14,949 nucleotides of DNA from the NCBI GenBank assembly GCA_030605865.1, contig JAUWHN010000032.1:1-14949 (forward strand), written 5' to 3'. Shown here piece after piece: positions 1 to 6,155 of this stretch. Source of the stretch: Candidatus Portnoyibacteriota bacterium (GTDB lineage Bacteria > Patescibacteriota > Minisyncoccia > RBG-13-40-8-A > JAUWHN01). Position numbers and translations under genes: made by a program. The notes below the pieces were generated by a model. That model saw only the letters and a program-made list of their open reading frames with translations. It did no database searches and was not told where the DNA came from. Positions within the stretch are counted from its first letter, which is position 1; each line of letters starts with the position of its first letter.

Positions 1-153
1 AGATGGGGTTTCAGGAACATGACGAGAAAAAGGAATAATAGTGGAAAATTTATATCCCAAATCTGTACAAGTTAAAAGAACAAGGAAAAAAACCATTGAA
101 AATAATCCTATTATAACAGCTATTGCAAAATTTTTATCAATTTGTTTTTTCAT
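1..153 (-). CDS. N-terminus of an unknown membrane-anchored protein (partial)
   Basis: Reading leftward from the ATG at 153, the frame stays open for 51 codons to the window edge, so only the N-terminus is visible. It begins MKKQIDKNFAIAVIIG, with a charged start and a hydrophobic stretch at residues 9-28 that looks like a signal anchor or signal peptide. LLTC at 26-29 is lipobox-like, but Thr before Cys is not favoured, so lipoprotein status is doubtful. After the hydrophobic stretch the chain turns polar, suggesting an extracytoplasmic domain outside the window. No Shine-Dalgarno precedes the start. The function cannot be recognised. Confidence 0.55.
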   Translation of the reverse strand, partial: MKKQIDKNFAIAVIIGLFSMVFFLVLLTCTDLGYKFSTIIPFSRHVPETPS

Positions 154-179
154 ATTGTTTGTAGTTAATTTTTATTAAT

Positions 180-230
180 CGGGGCGACTGGATTTGCCAG
201 CCCGAGGCTGATCCGCCGCAGGCGGAAACC
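180..230 (-). pseudogene. degenerate tRNA 3' fragment interrupted by a palindrome
   Basis: Bases 180-196 repeat exactly the first 17 plus-strand bases of the tRNA gene at 241-257, which are its acceptor and T-arm 3' half. The copy then breaks into one extra C and a 29-bp double hairpin (198-226). The next bases, AACC (227-230), match how the intact tRNA continues (258-261). After that the similarity is lost. This looks like a tandem tRNA remnant into which a palindromic element was inserted. The 4-base continuation is short and could be chance. An integration scar is the alternative. Confidence 0.5.
198..226. repeat. 29-bp double-hairpin palindromic element, copy A
   Basis: The element consists of CAGCC-CGA-GGCTG (198-210), one A, then TCCGCC-GCA-GGCGGA (212-226). 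Both stems are perfect and both loops are three bases. The copies at 10757-10785 and 12171-12199 have the same 13+1+15 plan. This copy lies in non-coding DNA between the tRNA and the upstream membrane gene. Confidence 0.75.
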
Positions 231-239
231 CTTTAGTTT

Positions 240-315
240 TCGGGGCGACTGGATTTGAACCAGCGATCTCACCCTCCCCGAGGGTGCGCTTTAAACCGGG
301 CTAAGCTACGCCCCG
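240..315 (-). tRNA. tRNA-Pro (anticodon GGG)
   Basis: The minus strand folds as a full cloverleaf. The acceptor stem is CGGGGCG/CGCCCCG, the D stem GCTT/AAGC, and the anticodon stem CACCC/GGGTG with loop TCGGGGA. The T stem is GCTGG/CCAGT with loop TTCAAAT. The anticodon at 34-36 is GGG. C1-G72 with A73 is the identity pattern of bacterial tRNA-Pro. CCA is not encoded, so it must be added after transcription. Position 33 of the anticodon loop is C instead of the nearly universal U. Its 5' end (315) abuts a palindrome that separates it from the upstream L28 gene on the same strand. Confidence 0.92.
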
Positions 316-316
316 A

Positions 317-329
317 CAAGTCTGACTTA
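317..329. repeat. CAAGTCTGACTT palindrome, copy 1
   Basis: CAAGTCTGACTTA is the reverse complement of the CAAGTCAGACTTG copies at 562-574 and 14753-14765, apart from the last base. It fills most of the gap between the L28 stop and the tRNA-Pro 5' end. Confidence 0.55.
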
Positions 330-334
330 TCCCG

Positions 335-529
335 TTATTTTTTTGTCTTACCTAACGCCTTTATACACTTGGTGCACGCTTTTATTCTTTTTCCAGTATG
401 AGGCAAACGAACCCATTGCAGATTGGGGTATTTTCTTTTTTTACCGGTTGGGTTATACTTACCGCGAAGTTTCTTGCGCGTAACCGCAACCATTGATTTT
501 TTCCCGCAAAGCGGACAAACTTTAGCCAT
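335..529 (-). CDS. rpmB: 50S ribosomal protein L28, zinc-ribbon form
   Basis: This 64-aa basic protein is a component of the large ribosomal subunit. It begins MAKVCPLCGKK and carries two CxxC pairs (Cys5/Cys8 and Cys52/Cys55) that probably bind one zinc ion, as in the C+ form of L28. The length fits the family. It is on the opposite strand to the str cluster, divergent from the M50 protease gene and upstream of tRNA-Pro on the same strand. No Shine-Dalgarno is seen before the ATG at 529. A candidate promoter (TTGTCA, 17-nt spacer, TAAATA) lies at 555-583 reading leftward, with the CAAGTC palindrome inside its spacer. Confidence 0.93.
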   Translation of the reverse strand: MAKVCPLCGKKSMVAVTRKKLRGKYNPTGKKRKYPNLQWVRLPHTGKRIKACTKCIKALGKTKK

Positions 530-554
530 ATTTCAAATCTATCACAAAATTAAT

Positions 555-583
555 TATTTAGCAAGTCAGACTTGTTTTGACAA
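555..583 (-). promoter_or_regulatory. candidate rpmB promoter with a palindrome in its spacer
   Basis: On the minus strand TTGTCA (578-583, one mismatch to TTGACA) is followed 17 nt later by TAAATA (555-560), a weak -10. The 13-bp palindrome at 562-574 fills most of the spacer, the layout expected of an operator. The weak -10 keeps confidence low. Confidence 0.35.
562..574. repeat. CAAGTCAGACTTG palindrome, copy 2
   Basis: A 6-bp inverted repeat around a central A, between the divergent L28 and M50 genes and ending 13 nt before the M50 start codon. Fourteen bases (562-575) are identical to 14753-14766. Confidence 0.6.
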
Positions 584-587
584 TACC

Positions 588-1196
588 ATGATTGAATTCA
601 AGATATTTTTATACATCATCATAATCTTTTCTGCTATTTTTCATGAATTTTTTCATGCTTGGATGGCAAATATTCTTGGGGACCCAACTGCTAAATATGC
701 CGGCCGTCTGACTTTAAACCCATTAAAACATATGGATATGATGGGAACGGTAATAATTCCTCTGTTTTTATTATTTTTTGTTGGAGCATTTATTGGCTGG
801 GCAAAACCAGTCCCCTATAACCCTCACAATCTCCGTGACAAAAAATGGGGTTCGACAAAAGTTGCCTTTGCCGGACCTGGGGCCAATTTTCTACTTGCTT
901 TACTTTTCTCTCTTATTTTCCGTTTTTTGCCAGTCGGAGAAGCTTTTCACGTAGCTATTTCCTGGATTATTTATATCAATATTTTTCTCGGTCTTTTTAA
1001 TCTTATTCCTATTCCCCCTCTTGATGGTTCAAAATTAATCATGGACTTATTCCCCCAGAAATCGCAACAGTTTATGCGAATGGGTTTCATGGGAATATTC
1101 TTAGCCCTTATCGTGGCAATCATGATTCTCCCCCCAATCGCCCAGTTTATTTTTAAAATTTTCGCCGGAGCATCCTTTGTTCCGTATGTGTTTTAA
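588..1196 (+). CDS. site-2 protease family (M50) membrane zinc metalloprotease
   Basis: This 202-aa multi-pass membrane protein is an intramembrane protease of the compact M50B type. The zinc motif HEFFH sits at residues 19-23 in the first helix. The second signature, NLIPIPPLDG, is at 138-147 with Asp146 as the third zinc ligand. Also visible are NPLKHMDMMGT (44-54), GWAKPVP (70-76) and GPGANF (96-101), all typical of the small S2P group. Hydrophobic segments lie near 4-18, 54-70, 99-113, 122-141 and 168-190. I chose the ATG at 588 because it precedes the first helix and the HExxH; the frame upstream overlaps L28 on the other strand. There is no PDZ domain. The substrate is unknown. The gene ends 41 nt before S12. 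Confidence 0.9.
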   Translation: MIEFKIFLYIIIIFSAIFHEFFHAWMANILGDPTAKYAGRLTLNPLKHMDMMGTVIIPLFLLFFVGAFIGWAKPVPYNPHNLRDKKWGSTKVAFAGPGANFLLALLFSLIFRFLPVGEAFHVAISWIIYINIFLGLFNLIPIPPLDGSKLIMDLFPQKSQQFMRMGFMGIFLALIVAIMILPPIAQFIFKIFAGASFVPYVF

Positions 1197-1199
1197 CGC

Positions 1200-1228
1200 T
1201 TGCTACTTTTTGAGATATACGCTAAAAT
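1200..1228 (+). promoter_or_regulatory. candidate promoter for the str cluster
   Basis: TTGCTA (1200-1205), a 17-nt spacer, then TAAAAT (1223-1228, one mismatch to consensus) lie just after the M50 stop codon. A start site about 7 nt downstream would be near 1235, leaving almost no 5' leader before the S12 ATG at 1238. This fits the lack of a Shine-Dalgarno there. Confidence 0.45.
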
Positions 1229-1237
1229 AATATTCGT

Positions 1238-1765
1238 ATGTGTCCAACAATACATCAATTAGTTAAAAGGCCGAGAAAAAAGGCAAAGAAAAAACCGAAA
1301 GGTCCTGCTCTTCGGAAGGGTTTTAATATTCTTAAAAACAGACCTACTCCTTACCACTCTCCATTTAAAAGAGGAGTTTGTTTAAGTGTAAAAACAATAC
1401 CTCCCAAAAAACCAAATTCTGCTCTTCGAAAAGTATGCCGGGTGCGACTTACAAACGGAATGGAGGTAACTGCTTATATCCCCGGTGAAGGACATAATCT
1501 TCAAGAACATTCAGTGGTTTTATTAAGGGGCGGACGAGTTAAAGATTTACCGGGTGTTCGCTACCATATTGTTCGGGGAATATTGGATACTGAAGGAGTA
1601 GAGGGTCGAGCACAACGAAGATCAAAATATGGAACCAAAAAAGAAATGGCGGGAGTGAAAAAAGCAACGCCAACAGAAGAAGCAGCGCCAACAGAACCCT
1701 CCTCCGCTGAAGCTACGGAGGGCAAGGAAGAAACGCCAAAAGAAGAAACTAAACCAAAAAAATAA
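1238..1765 (+). CDS. rpsL: 30S ribosomal protein S12 with a long acidic/Lys C-terminal tail
   Basis: S12 lies at the decoding centre of the 30S subunit. The core is clear: PKKPNSALRKVCRVRLTNG (56-74), GEGHNLQEHSVVLLRGGRV (83-101) and KDLPGVRYH (102-110), with the two lysines linked to streptomycin response unchanged. Residues 22-46 carry the longer internal loop known from Bacillus-type S12 (GPALRKGFN...KRGVC). The family normally ends soon after SKYGTKK (129-135), giving about 123-140 aa. This protein has 175 aa, with roughly 40 extra residues rich in Glu, Lys, Thr and Ala. Part of that tail, PSSAEATEG (154-162), is encoded by a palindrome. No Shine-Dalgarno precedes the start, and S7 begins 3 nt after the stop. 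Confidence 0.97.
   Translation: MCPTIHQLVKRPRKKAKKKPKGPALRKGFNILKNRPTPYHSPFKRGVCLSVKTIPPKKPNSALRKVCRVRLTNGMEVTAYIPGEGHNLQEHSVVLLRGGRVKDLPGVRYHIVRGILDTEGVEGRAQRRSKYGTKKEMAGVKKATPTEEAAPTEPSSAEATEGKEETPKEETKPKK
1697..1722. repeat. palindromic element translated in the S12 tail
   Basis: CCTCCG (1701-1706) and CGGAGG (1716-1721) form a 6-bp stem around a 9-nt loop. An alternative pairing, CCCTCC (1697-1702) with GGAGGG (1717-1722), is also perfect. The segment encodes PSSAEATEG within the Glu/Lys tail of S12 and is more GC-rich than the sequence around it. Its architecture differs from the 29-bp family. Confidence 0.6.
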
Positions 1766-1768
1766 AAT

Positions 1769-2239
1769 ATGCGTAGAAAACAAGCTACAAAAAGAGAAAT
1801 TAAGCCAGATCCAAAATATGACGACGTAAGGCTGGCTAAGTTTATTAATAACGTAATGAAAGGAGGCAAGAAATCCGTTGCTCAACGAATAGTTTATGGT
1901 GCTTTAGAAATTATAAAGTCTAAAACCAAAACCAAAGAACCACTTGAACTTTTTAATAAGGCAATAGAAAATGTTTCTCCTGTGTTAGAGGTTAAATCCC
2001 GACGAGTAGGAGGAGCTACTTATCAAGTTCCTTATGAGGTAAGAGGTGACAGAAAAGAAGCTCTGGCTATACGCTGGATTCTTGAAGCAGCTAAAAATAA
2101 AAAGGGCAAGCCAATGGCAGAAAAACTTGCCCAAGAATTATTGGACGCCTCTAAAAACGAAGGTGAGGCAATTAAGAAAAGACAAAATGTCCACCGCATG
2201 GCAGAGGCAAATAAAGCCTTCGCGCATTTCGCGTGGTAA
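1769..2239 (+). CDS. rpsG: 30S ribosomal protein S7
   Basis: S7 nucleates assembly of the 30S head and contacts the E-site tRNA. The 156 aa match the usual family length. Recognisable elements are MRRKQATKREIKPDPKY at the N-terminus, FINNVMKGGKKSVA (25-38), the hairpin motif RRVGGATYQVPYEVR (78-92) and a C-terminal helix ending HRMAEANKAFAHFAW, equivalent to the usual ...NKAFAHYRW. The gene lies 3 nt after S12 and 4 nt before EF-G, the classic str order. No Shine-Dalgarno is visible. Confidence 0.97.
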   Translation: MRRKQATKREIKPDPKYDDVRLAKFINNVMKGGKKSVAQRIVYGALEIIKSKTKTKEPLELFNKAIENVSPVLEVKSRRVGGATYQVPYEVRGDRKEALAIRWILEAAKNKKGKPMAEKLAQELLDASKNEGEAIKKRQNVHRMAEANKAFAHFAW

Positions 2240-2243
2240 TATT

Positions 2244-4352
2244 ATGCCCAGACAATACCCCATAGAAAAAAATAGAGATATTGGTTTTATTGCTCACATT
2301 GATGCCGGTAAAACAACCGTTACGGAACGGGTGCTTTTTTACACGGGCATTTCCCATAAGATTGGTGAGGTTCACAAGGGGGAAGCAATTATGGATTGGA
2401 TGGCCCAAGAAAAAGAACGAGGCATTACTATTACTTCTGCTGCTACCACCTGCTTCTGGGCACCGGGCGAATATCCAGCCAAAGACAAACAAAACGAATA
2501 TCGGATAAATATTATTGATACGCCCGGCCATATTGATTTTACTGCCGAAGTTCAGAGGTCTTTAAGGGTTTTGGATGGAGCAGTGGTGATTTTTGATGGA
2601 GTAGCCGGAGTAGAGCCCCAATCAGAAACAGTTTGGCGCCAGGCAGATAAATTCAAAGTTCCTCGAATATGTTTTATAAATAAACTTGATAGAATTGGGG
2701 CTGATTTTGAAAAAGGTTTCCAGTCTATTTTAGAAAGACTAACGCCAAACGCTGTTAAACTGCAAATTCCCATTGGCTTAGAAGATAAACATGAAGGGGT
2801 AATAGATCTTTTAACTCAAAAAGCTTATTATTTTGAAGGAGATTCTGGAGAAAAAGTAGTTGAAAAAGAAGTGCCGAAAAATCTAAAAGGGGAGACAGAA
2901 AAATTACAAAAAGAATTAATTGAAAAAATTGTTGAGCAGGATGATAAATTAACGGAAAAGTATTTAGATGGGAAAGAAATTGGCATAGATGAACTTAAGA
3001 GTGCTTTGCGCAAAACAACAATAGATTATAAGCTGGTTCCGGTTTTCTGCGGCTCGGCTTTAAAAAATAAAGGCATTCAACTTTTAATTGATGCTATAAT
3101 ATACTACTTGCCATCTCCTTCAGATTTGTCAGCAGTAGAAGGATTAAAGCCAAAAACAGAGGAAAAATTAACCCGAGAAGCCAAAGATGAAGCCCCCTTT
3201 GCCTCTTTGGCTTTTAAAGTAGCTACTGATCCTTATGTTGGGAGTTTGACTTATTTTCGGGTTTATTCAGGAAAATTAACTGCTGGTTCTTATGCTTTGA
3301 ATTCAACAACTGGCCAAAAAGAAAGAATCGGCCGAATTTTAAGAATGCATGCTGACAAACGCGAGGAAGTAAAAGAAATATATGCCGGAGAGATTGGAGC
3401 AGCGGTCGGTCTAAAAGGAACAACTACCGGAGATACTCTGTGTGACCCAAGTAATCCCATTGTCTTAGAAAAAATTACTTTCCCTGAGCCAGTTATCTTT
3501 ATTTCTATTGAGCCAAAGAGTAAAGCTGATCAGGAAAAAATGAGTTTATCATTGAAAAGATTGGCTGAAGAAGATCCTACTTTTAAAATAAGAAGTGATG
3601 AAGAAACCGGCCAGACTATTATTTCGGGAATGGGAGAGTTGCATTTAGAAATTTTAGTAGATAGAATGTTGAGAGAATTTAAAGTTGAAGCAAATATTGG
3701 CCAACCCCATGTAGCTTATAAAGAAACAGTTAAAAAAATAGCAATAGGAGAAGGAAAATATATTCGGCAAACCGGTGGCCGGGGTCAGTACGGTCATGTC
3801 TGGTTAAGGGTTGAACCCCTTGAACAAGGGCAGGGATTTGAATTTATTAATGCTATAAAAGGAGGAATTATTCCTCAAGAATTTATTCCAGCAGTCCAAA
3901 AAGGAGTTAAAGAAGCTATGGACAAAGGAGTTCTGGCGGGTTATCCTGTGGTTGATACTAAGGCGACTTTATATGACGGTTCTTTTCATGAAGTAGATTC
4001 TTCAGAGTCCGCTTTTAAGATTGCTGGTTCAATGGCTTTTCAATCAGCAGCTAAAAGAGCTAGCTTGGTGTTATTGGAACCCGTTATGAGTATTGAAGTA
4101 ATTATTCCCCAAGATTTTATGGGTGAGGTAACCGGGGACTTAAATAGTAAAAGGGCAAAGATTGAAAAAATGGAAGATCGTGTTAATATGAAAGTAATTA
4201 ACGCCAAGGTACCTTTGTCTGAAATGTTCGGCTATGCCACCCAGCTTCGTTCAATGACCCAAGGAAGAGGAAGTTTTACAATGGAGTTTGACCATTATGC
4301 AGAAGTGCCAAGGAATATCGCCCAAGAGATTATTGAAGGTAAGAAAAAGTAA
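2244..4352 (+). CDS. fusA: translation elongation factor G
   Basis: EF-G is the GTPase that drives ribosomal translocation and, with ribosome recycling factor, splits ribosomes. The protein is 702 aa, the normal full length. G motifs are the P-loop AHIDAGKT (17-24), RGIT in switch I (59-62), DTPGH (92-96) and NKLD (146-149). The fragments SGMGELHLEI (domain III), GGRGQYGHVW (domain IV) and VPLSEMFGYATQLRSMTQGRGSF (domain V, quoted here only as a landmark near the C-terminus) follow in order. I chose the ATG at 2244 because MPRQYPIEKNRDIGFIAHIDAGKT matches EF-G N-termini and it lies 4 nt after the S7 stop; the open frame upstream only overlaps S7. A promoter-like sequence follows it. Confidence 0.98.
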   Translation: MPRQYPIEKNRDIGFIAHIDAGKTTVTERVLFYTGISHKIGEVHKGEAIMDWMAQEKERGITITSAATTCFWAPGEYPAKDKQNEYRINIIDTPGHIDFTAEVQRSLRVLDGAVVIFDGVAGVEPQSETVWRQADKFKVPRICFINKLDRIGADFEKGFQSILERLTPNAVKLQIPIGLEDKHEGVIDLLTQKAYYFEGDSGEKVVEKEVPKNLKGETEKLQKELIEKIVEQDDKLTEKYLDGKEIGIDELKSALRKTTIDYKLVPVFCGSALKNKGIQLLIDAIIYYLPSPSDLSAVEGLKPKTEEKLTREAKDEAPFASLAFKVATDPYVGSLTYFRVYSGKLTAGSYALNSTTGQKERIGRILRMHADKREEVKEIYAGEIGAAVGLKGTTTGDTLCDPSNPIVLEKITFPEPVIFISIEPKSKADQEKMSLSLKRLAEEDPTFKIRSDEETGQTIISGMGELHLEILVDRMLREFKVEANIGQPHVAYKETVKKIAIGEGKYIRQTGGRGQYGHVWLRVEPLEQGQGFEFINAIKGGIIPQEFIPAVQKGVKEAMDKGVLAGYPVVDTKATLYDGSFHEVDSSESAFKIAGSMAFQSAAKRASLVLLEPVMSIEVIIPQDFMGEVTGDLNSKRAKIEKMEDRVNMKVINAKVPLSEMFGYATQLRSMTQGRGSFTMEFDHYAEVPRNIAQEIIEGKKK

Positions 4353-4374
4353 AAAGGTCGGGTCAAAAAAACAT

Positions 4375-4403
4375 TTGACATATTATAATTAATAAGTTAA
4401 ACT
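4375..4403 (+). promoter_or_regulatory. candidate tuf promoter
   Basis: A perfect TTGACA (4375-4380) is followed after exactly 17 nt by TAAACT (4398-4403, four of six consensus bases). The spacer is very AT-rich. It lies 22 nt after the EF-G stop and would give EF-Tu its own transcript with a leader of about 95 nt, in addition to readthrough from fusA. Confidence 0.6.
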
Positions 4404-4437
4404 AATCATTGAAATCTAAAAATAAATAATAGTATTC

Positions 4438-4466
4438 AAGTGGCAACATTCGAGCAACATCCACTT
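4438..4466 (+). promoter_or_regulatory. stem-loop in the tuf leader
   Basis: AAGTGG (4438-4443) can pair with CCACTT (4461-4466). The 17-nt loop region contains a direct repeat, GCAACAT, at 4443-4449 and 4454-4460. A run of TTTCTTG-like pyrimidine repeats (about 4468-4497) follows and reaches nearly to the EF-Tu start. There is no terminator T-run straight after the stem. A regulatory role is only a suggestion. Confidence 0.3.
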
Positions 4467-4504
4467 TGTTTCTTGTTTCTTGTTACTTGTTTCTTACAAA
4501 GATT

Positions 4505-5689
4505 ATGGCAGAGAAATTTGAACGAACAAAACCTCACTTAAATGTAGGAACCATTGGTCATGTTGACCACGGGAAAACTACCTTAACTGCAGCTATCTTA
4601 AAAAGACAAAAATCTAAAGGCCTTAGAGCCTCGGAAAAGGGCATAGATGAAATCGATAACGCCCCGGAAGAAAAAGAACGAGGTATTACCATTGCCCTTG
4701 CTCATGTTGAGTATGAGACAGAAAACAGGCATTATGCCCACATAGATGCGCCTGGTCATGCTGATTATATCAAAAATATGATTACTGGCGCTGCTCAAAT
4801 GGATGGAGCAATCTTAGTGGTTTCAGCTGCTGACGGACCAATGCCTCAAACTCGGGAGCATATTCTTCTTGCCCGCCAAGTAGGAGTGCCCTCTATTATT
4901 GTTTATCTTAATAAAATTGACCAAGTAGATGATCCCGAACTTATAGATTTGGTTGAAACAGAAATAAGAGAGCTTTTGACCAAATATGAATTCCCTGGAG
5001 ACAAAATCCCAATAATCCGCGGCTCATCTCTTAAAGCTTTAGAAGGAGACGAAGAAGAAATGAAAAAGATTGATGAACTACTTAAAGCTCTTGATGAAAA
5101 TATTCCAGAACCCAAACGAGAAGTTGACAAACCATTCCTTATGCCGATTGAAGATATTTTCTCAATTGAAGGACGGGGAACCGTAGTTACTGGAAGAATT
5201 GAACGAGGGATTATTAAAATTAATGAGGACATAGAAATTATTGGTTTGCGCGATACCCAAAAAACCGTAATTACTGGAATCGAGATGTTTAATAAGTCTT
5301 TAGATGAAGGACGAGCCGGAGATAATGCCGGAATTCTGCTTCGGGGAACCAAAAAAGAAGACGTTGAAAGAGGCCAGGTAATTGCCAAGCCTGGAAGCGT
5401 AACTCCTCACACTGAATTTGAAGGGGAAATATATATTTTAACCAAAGAAGAAGGCGGACGTCATACTCCTTTCTTTACTGGCTACAAACCTCAATTTTAT
5501 ATTCGAACCACTGACGTAACTGGCGAAGCAACTCTTCCTGAAGGAACTGAAATGGTGATGCCCGGTGACACTGTTAATATGAAAATCAAATTGATGGCGC
5601 CAGTAGCCCTTGAAGAAAAGCAAAGATTTGCTATTAGAGAGGGTGGAAAGACCGTTGGTGCGGGTGTAGTTACGAAGATTGTAAAATAA
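4505..5689 (+). CDS. tuf: translation elongation factor Tu
   Basis: EF-Tu delivers aminoacyl-tRNA to the ribosomal A site as a ternary complex with GTP. The 394 aa match the family length. Motifs are GHVDHGKT (18-25), RGIT (59-62), DAPGH (81-85, Ala where many species have Cys, catalytic His85) and NKID (136-139). Domains 2 and 3 follow, with GRGTVVTGRIERG and the C-terminal end REGGKTVGAGVVTKIVK. I chose the ATG at 4505 because MAEKFERTKPHLNVGTIGH matches the family start; the upstream TTG in frame would add 13 unlike residues. The gene sits between EF-G and S10, behind its own candidate promoter. Confidence 0.98.
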   Translation: MAEKFERTKPHLNVGTIGHVDHGKTTLTAAILKRQKSKGLRASEKGIDEIDNAPEEKERGITIALAHVEYETENRHYAHIDAPGHADYIKNMITGAAQMDGAILVVSAADGPMPQTREHILLARQVGVPSIIVYLNKIDQVDDPELIDLVETEIRELLTKYEFPGDKIPIIRGSSLKALEGDEEEMKKIDELLKALDENIPEPKREVDKPFLMPIEDIFSIEGRGTVVTGRIERGIIKINEDIEIIGLRDTQKTVITGIEMFNKSLDEGRAGDNAGILLRGTKKEDVERGQVIAKPGSVTPHTEFEGEIYILTKEEGGRHTPFFTGYKPQFYIRTTDVTGEATLPEGTEMVMPGDTVNMKIKLMAPVALEEKQRFAIREGGKTVGAGVVTKIVK

Positions 5690-5715
5690 AATAAATAATT
5701 TTTGTTCTGTAAATA

Positions 5716-6054
5716 ATGGCAAAAAAGAAAGCTAAAGAAACTGAAGAGTCCAAGCAAAGACTTAGGATTAAGATACGGGCCTATGATAATAAAATCATTG
5801 ACCTGTCAGCCAAGCAGATTATAGAAGCTGCTGAACGTCAAGGGATAGAAGTTATAGGACCCATACCTTTACCTACTCAGATTCACAAATATACCGTGAA
5901 TCGGAGCAGTTTTGTTCATAAAGATTCCAGAGAACAGTACGAGATGAGAGTTCATAAACGCCTCATAGACATTTATAACCCAACTTCAAGAATTATTGAT
6001 GCAATGATGAATCTGAATTTACCGGCTGGAGTAGATATTGAGATTAAAATGTGA
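5716..6054 (+). CDS. rpsJ: 30S ribosomal protein S10
   Basis: S10 is a 30S head protein and, as NusE, part of antitermination complexes. This 112-aa form has about 12 extra Lys/Glu-rich residues before the core, which begins RLRIKIRAYDNKIID. Conserved pieces are GPIPLPT (48-54), the ribosome-embedded loop with YTVNRSSFVHKDSREQYEMRVHKR shortened here to YTVNRSSFVHKDSREQYEMR as a landmark, and LPAGVDIEIKM at the C-terminus. It begins 26 nt after tuf with no Shine-Dalgarno, and a 101-nt spacer with strong secondary structure separates it from L3. Confidence 0.96.
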   Translation: MAKKKAKETEESKQRLRIKIRAYDNKIIDLSAKQIIEAAERQGIEVIGPIPLPTQIHKYTVNRSSFVHKDSREQYEMRVHKRLIDIYNPTSRIIDAMMNLNLPAGVDIEIKM

Positions 6055-6114
6055 CAAATATCTTATTATGATTCTTTCTTTTAAGGATATTTGAAATTAA
6101 TAAAGGAACTGGCC

Positions 6115-6147
6115 GTATTTATAAATACCGGGTAGCTCCCGGTATTT
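6115..6147 (+). promoter_or_regulatory. mutually exclusive stem-loops before rplC
   Basis: AAATACCGGG (6123-6132) and CCCGGTATTT (6138-6147) form a perfect 10-bp stem with loop TAGCT. The upstream segment GTATTT (6115-6120) can instead pair with AAATAC (6123-6128), which belongs to the larger stem, so the two folds compete. The large stem ends 8 nt before the L3 start codon and lacks a T-run, so it is not a normal terminator. It could be a leader for r-protein feedback control, by analogy with L4 control of S10 operons. That role is inference. Confidence 0.5.
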
Positions 6148-6155
6148 AATTTAGT

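Noticed and set aside
198..226. CRISPR array or toxin-antitoxin system based on the palindromic repeats
   Set aside because: The copies are isolated, thousands of bases apart, and lack regular spacing, spacers or cas genes.
577..582. TTGACA as a promoter for the M50 gene
   Set aside because: A matching -10 at 16-18 nt would fall inside the gene after its start codon, and no good -10 is seen there.
423..587. N-terminal extension of the M50 protease frame to 423
   Set aside because: It would overlap L28 on the other strand and adds non-conserved residues. The ATG at 588 gives the normal start just before the first helix.
2218..2236. CGCG...CGCG inverted repeat at the S7 end
   Set aside because: It encodes the conserved S7 C-terminus (AFAHFAW), so protein conservation explains the sequence.
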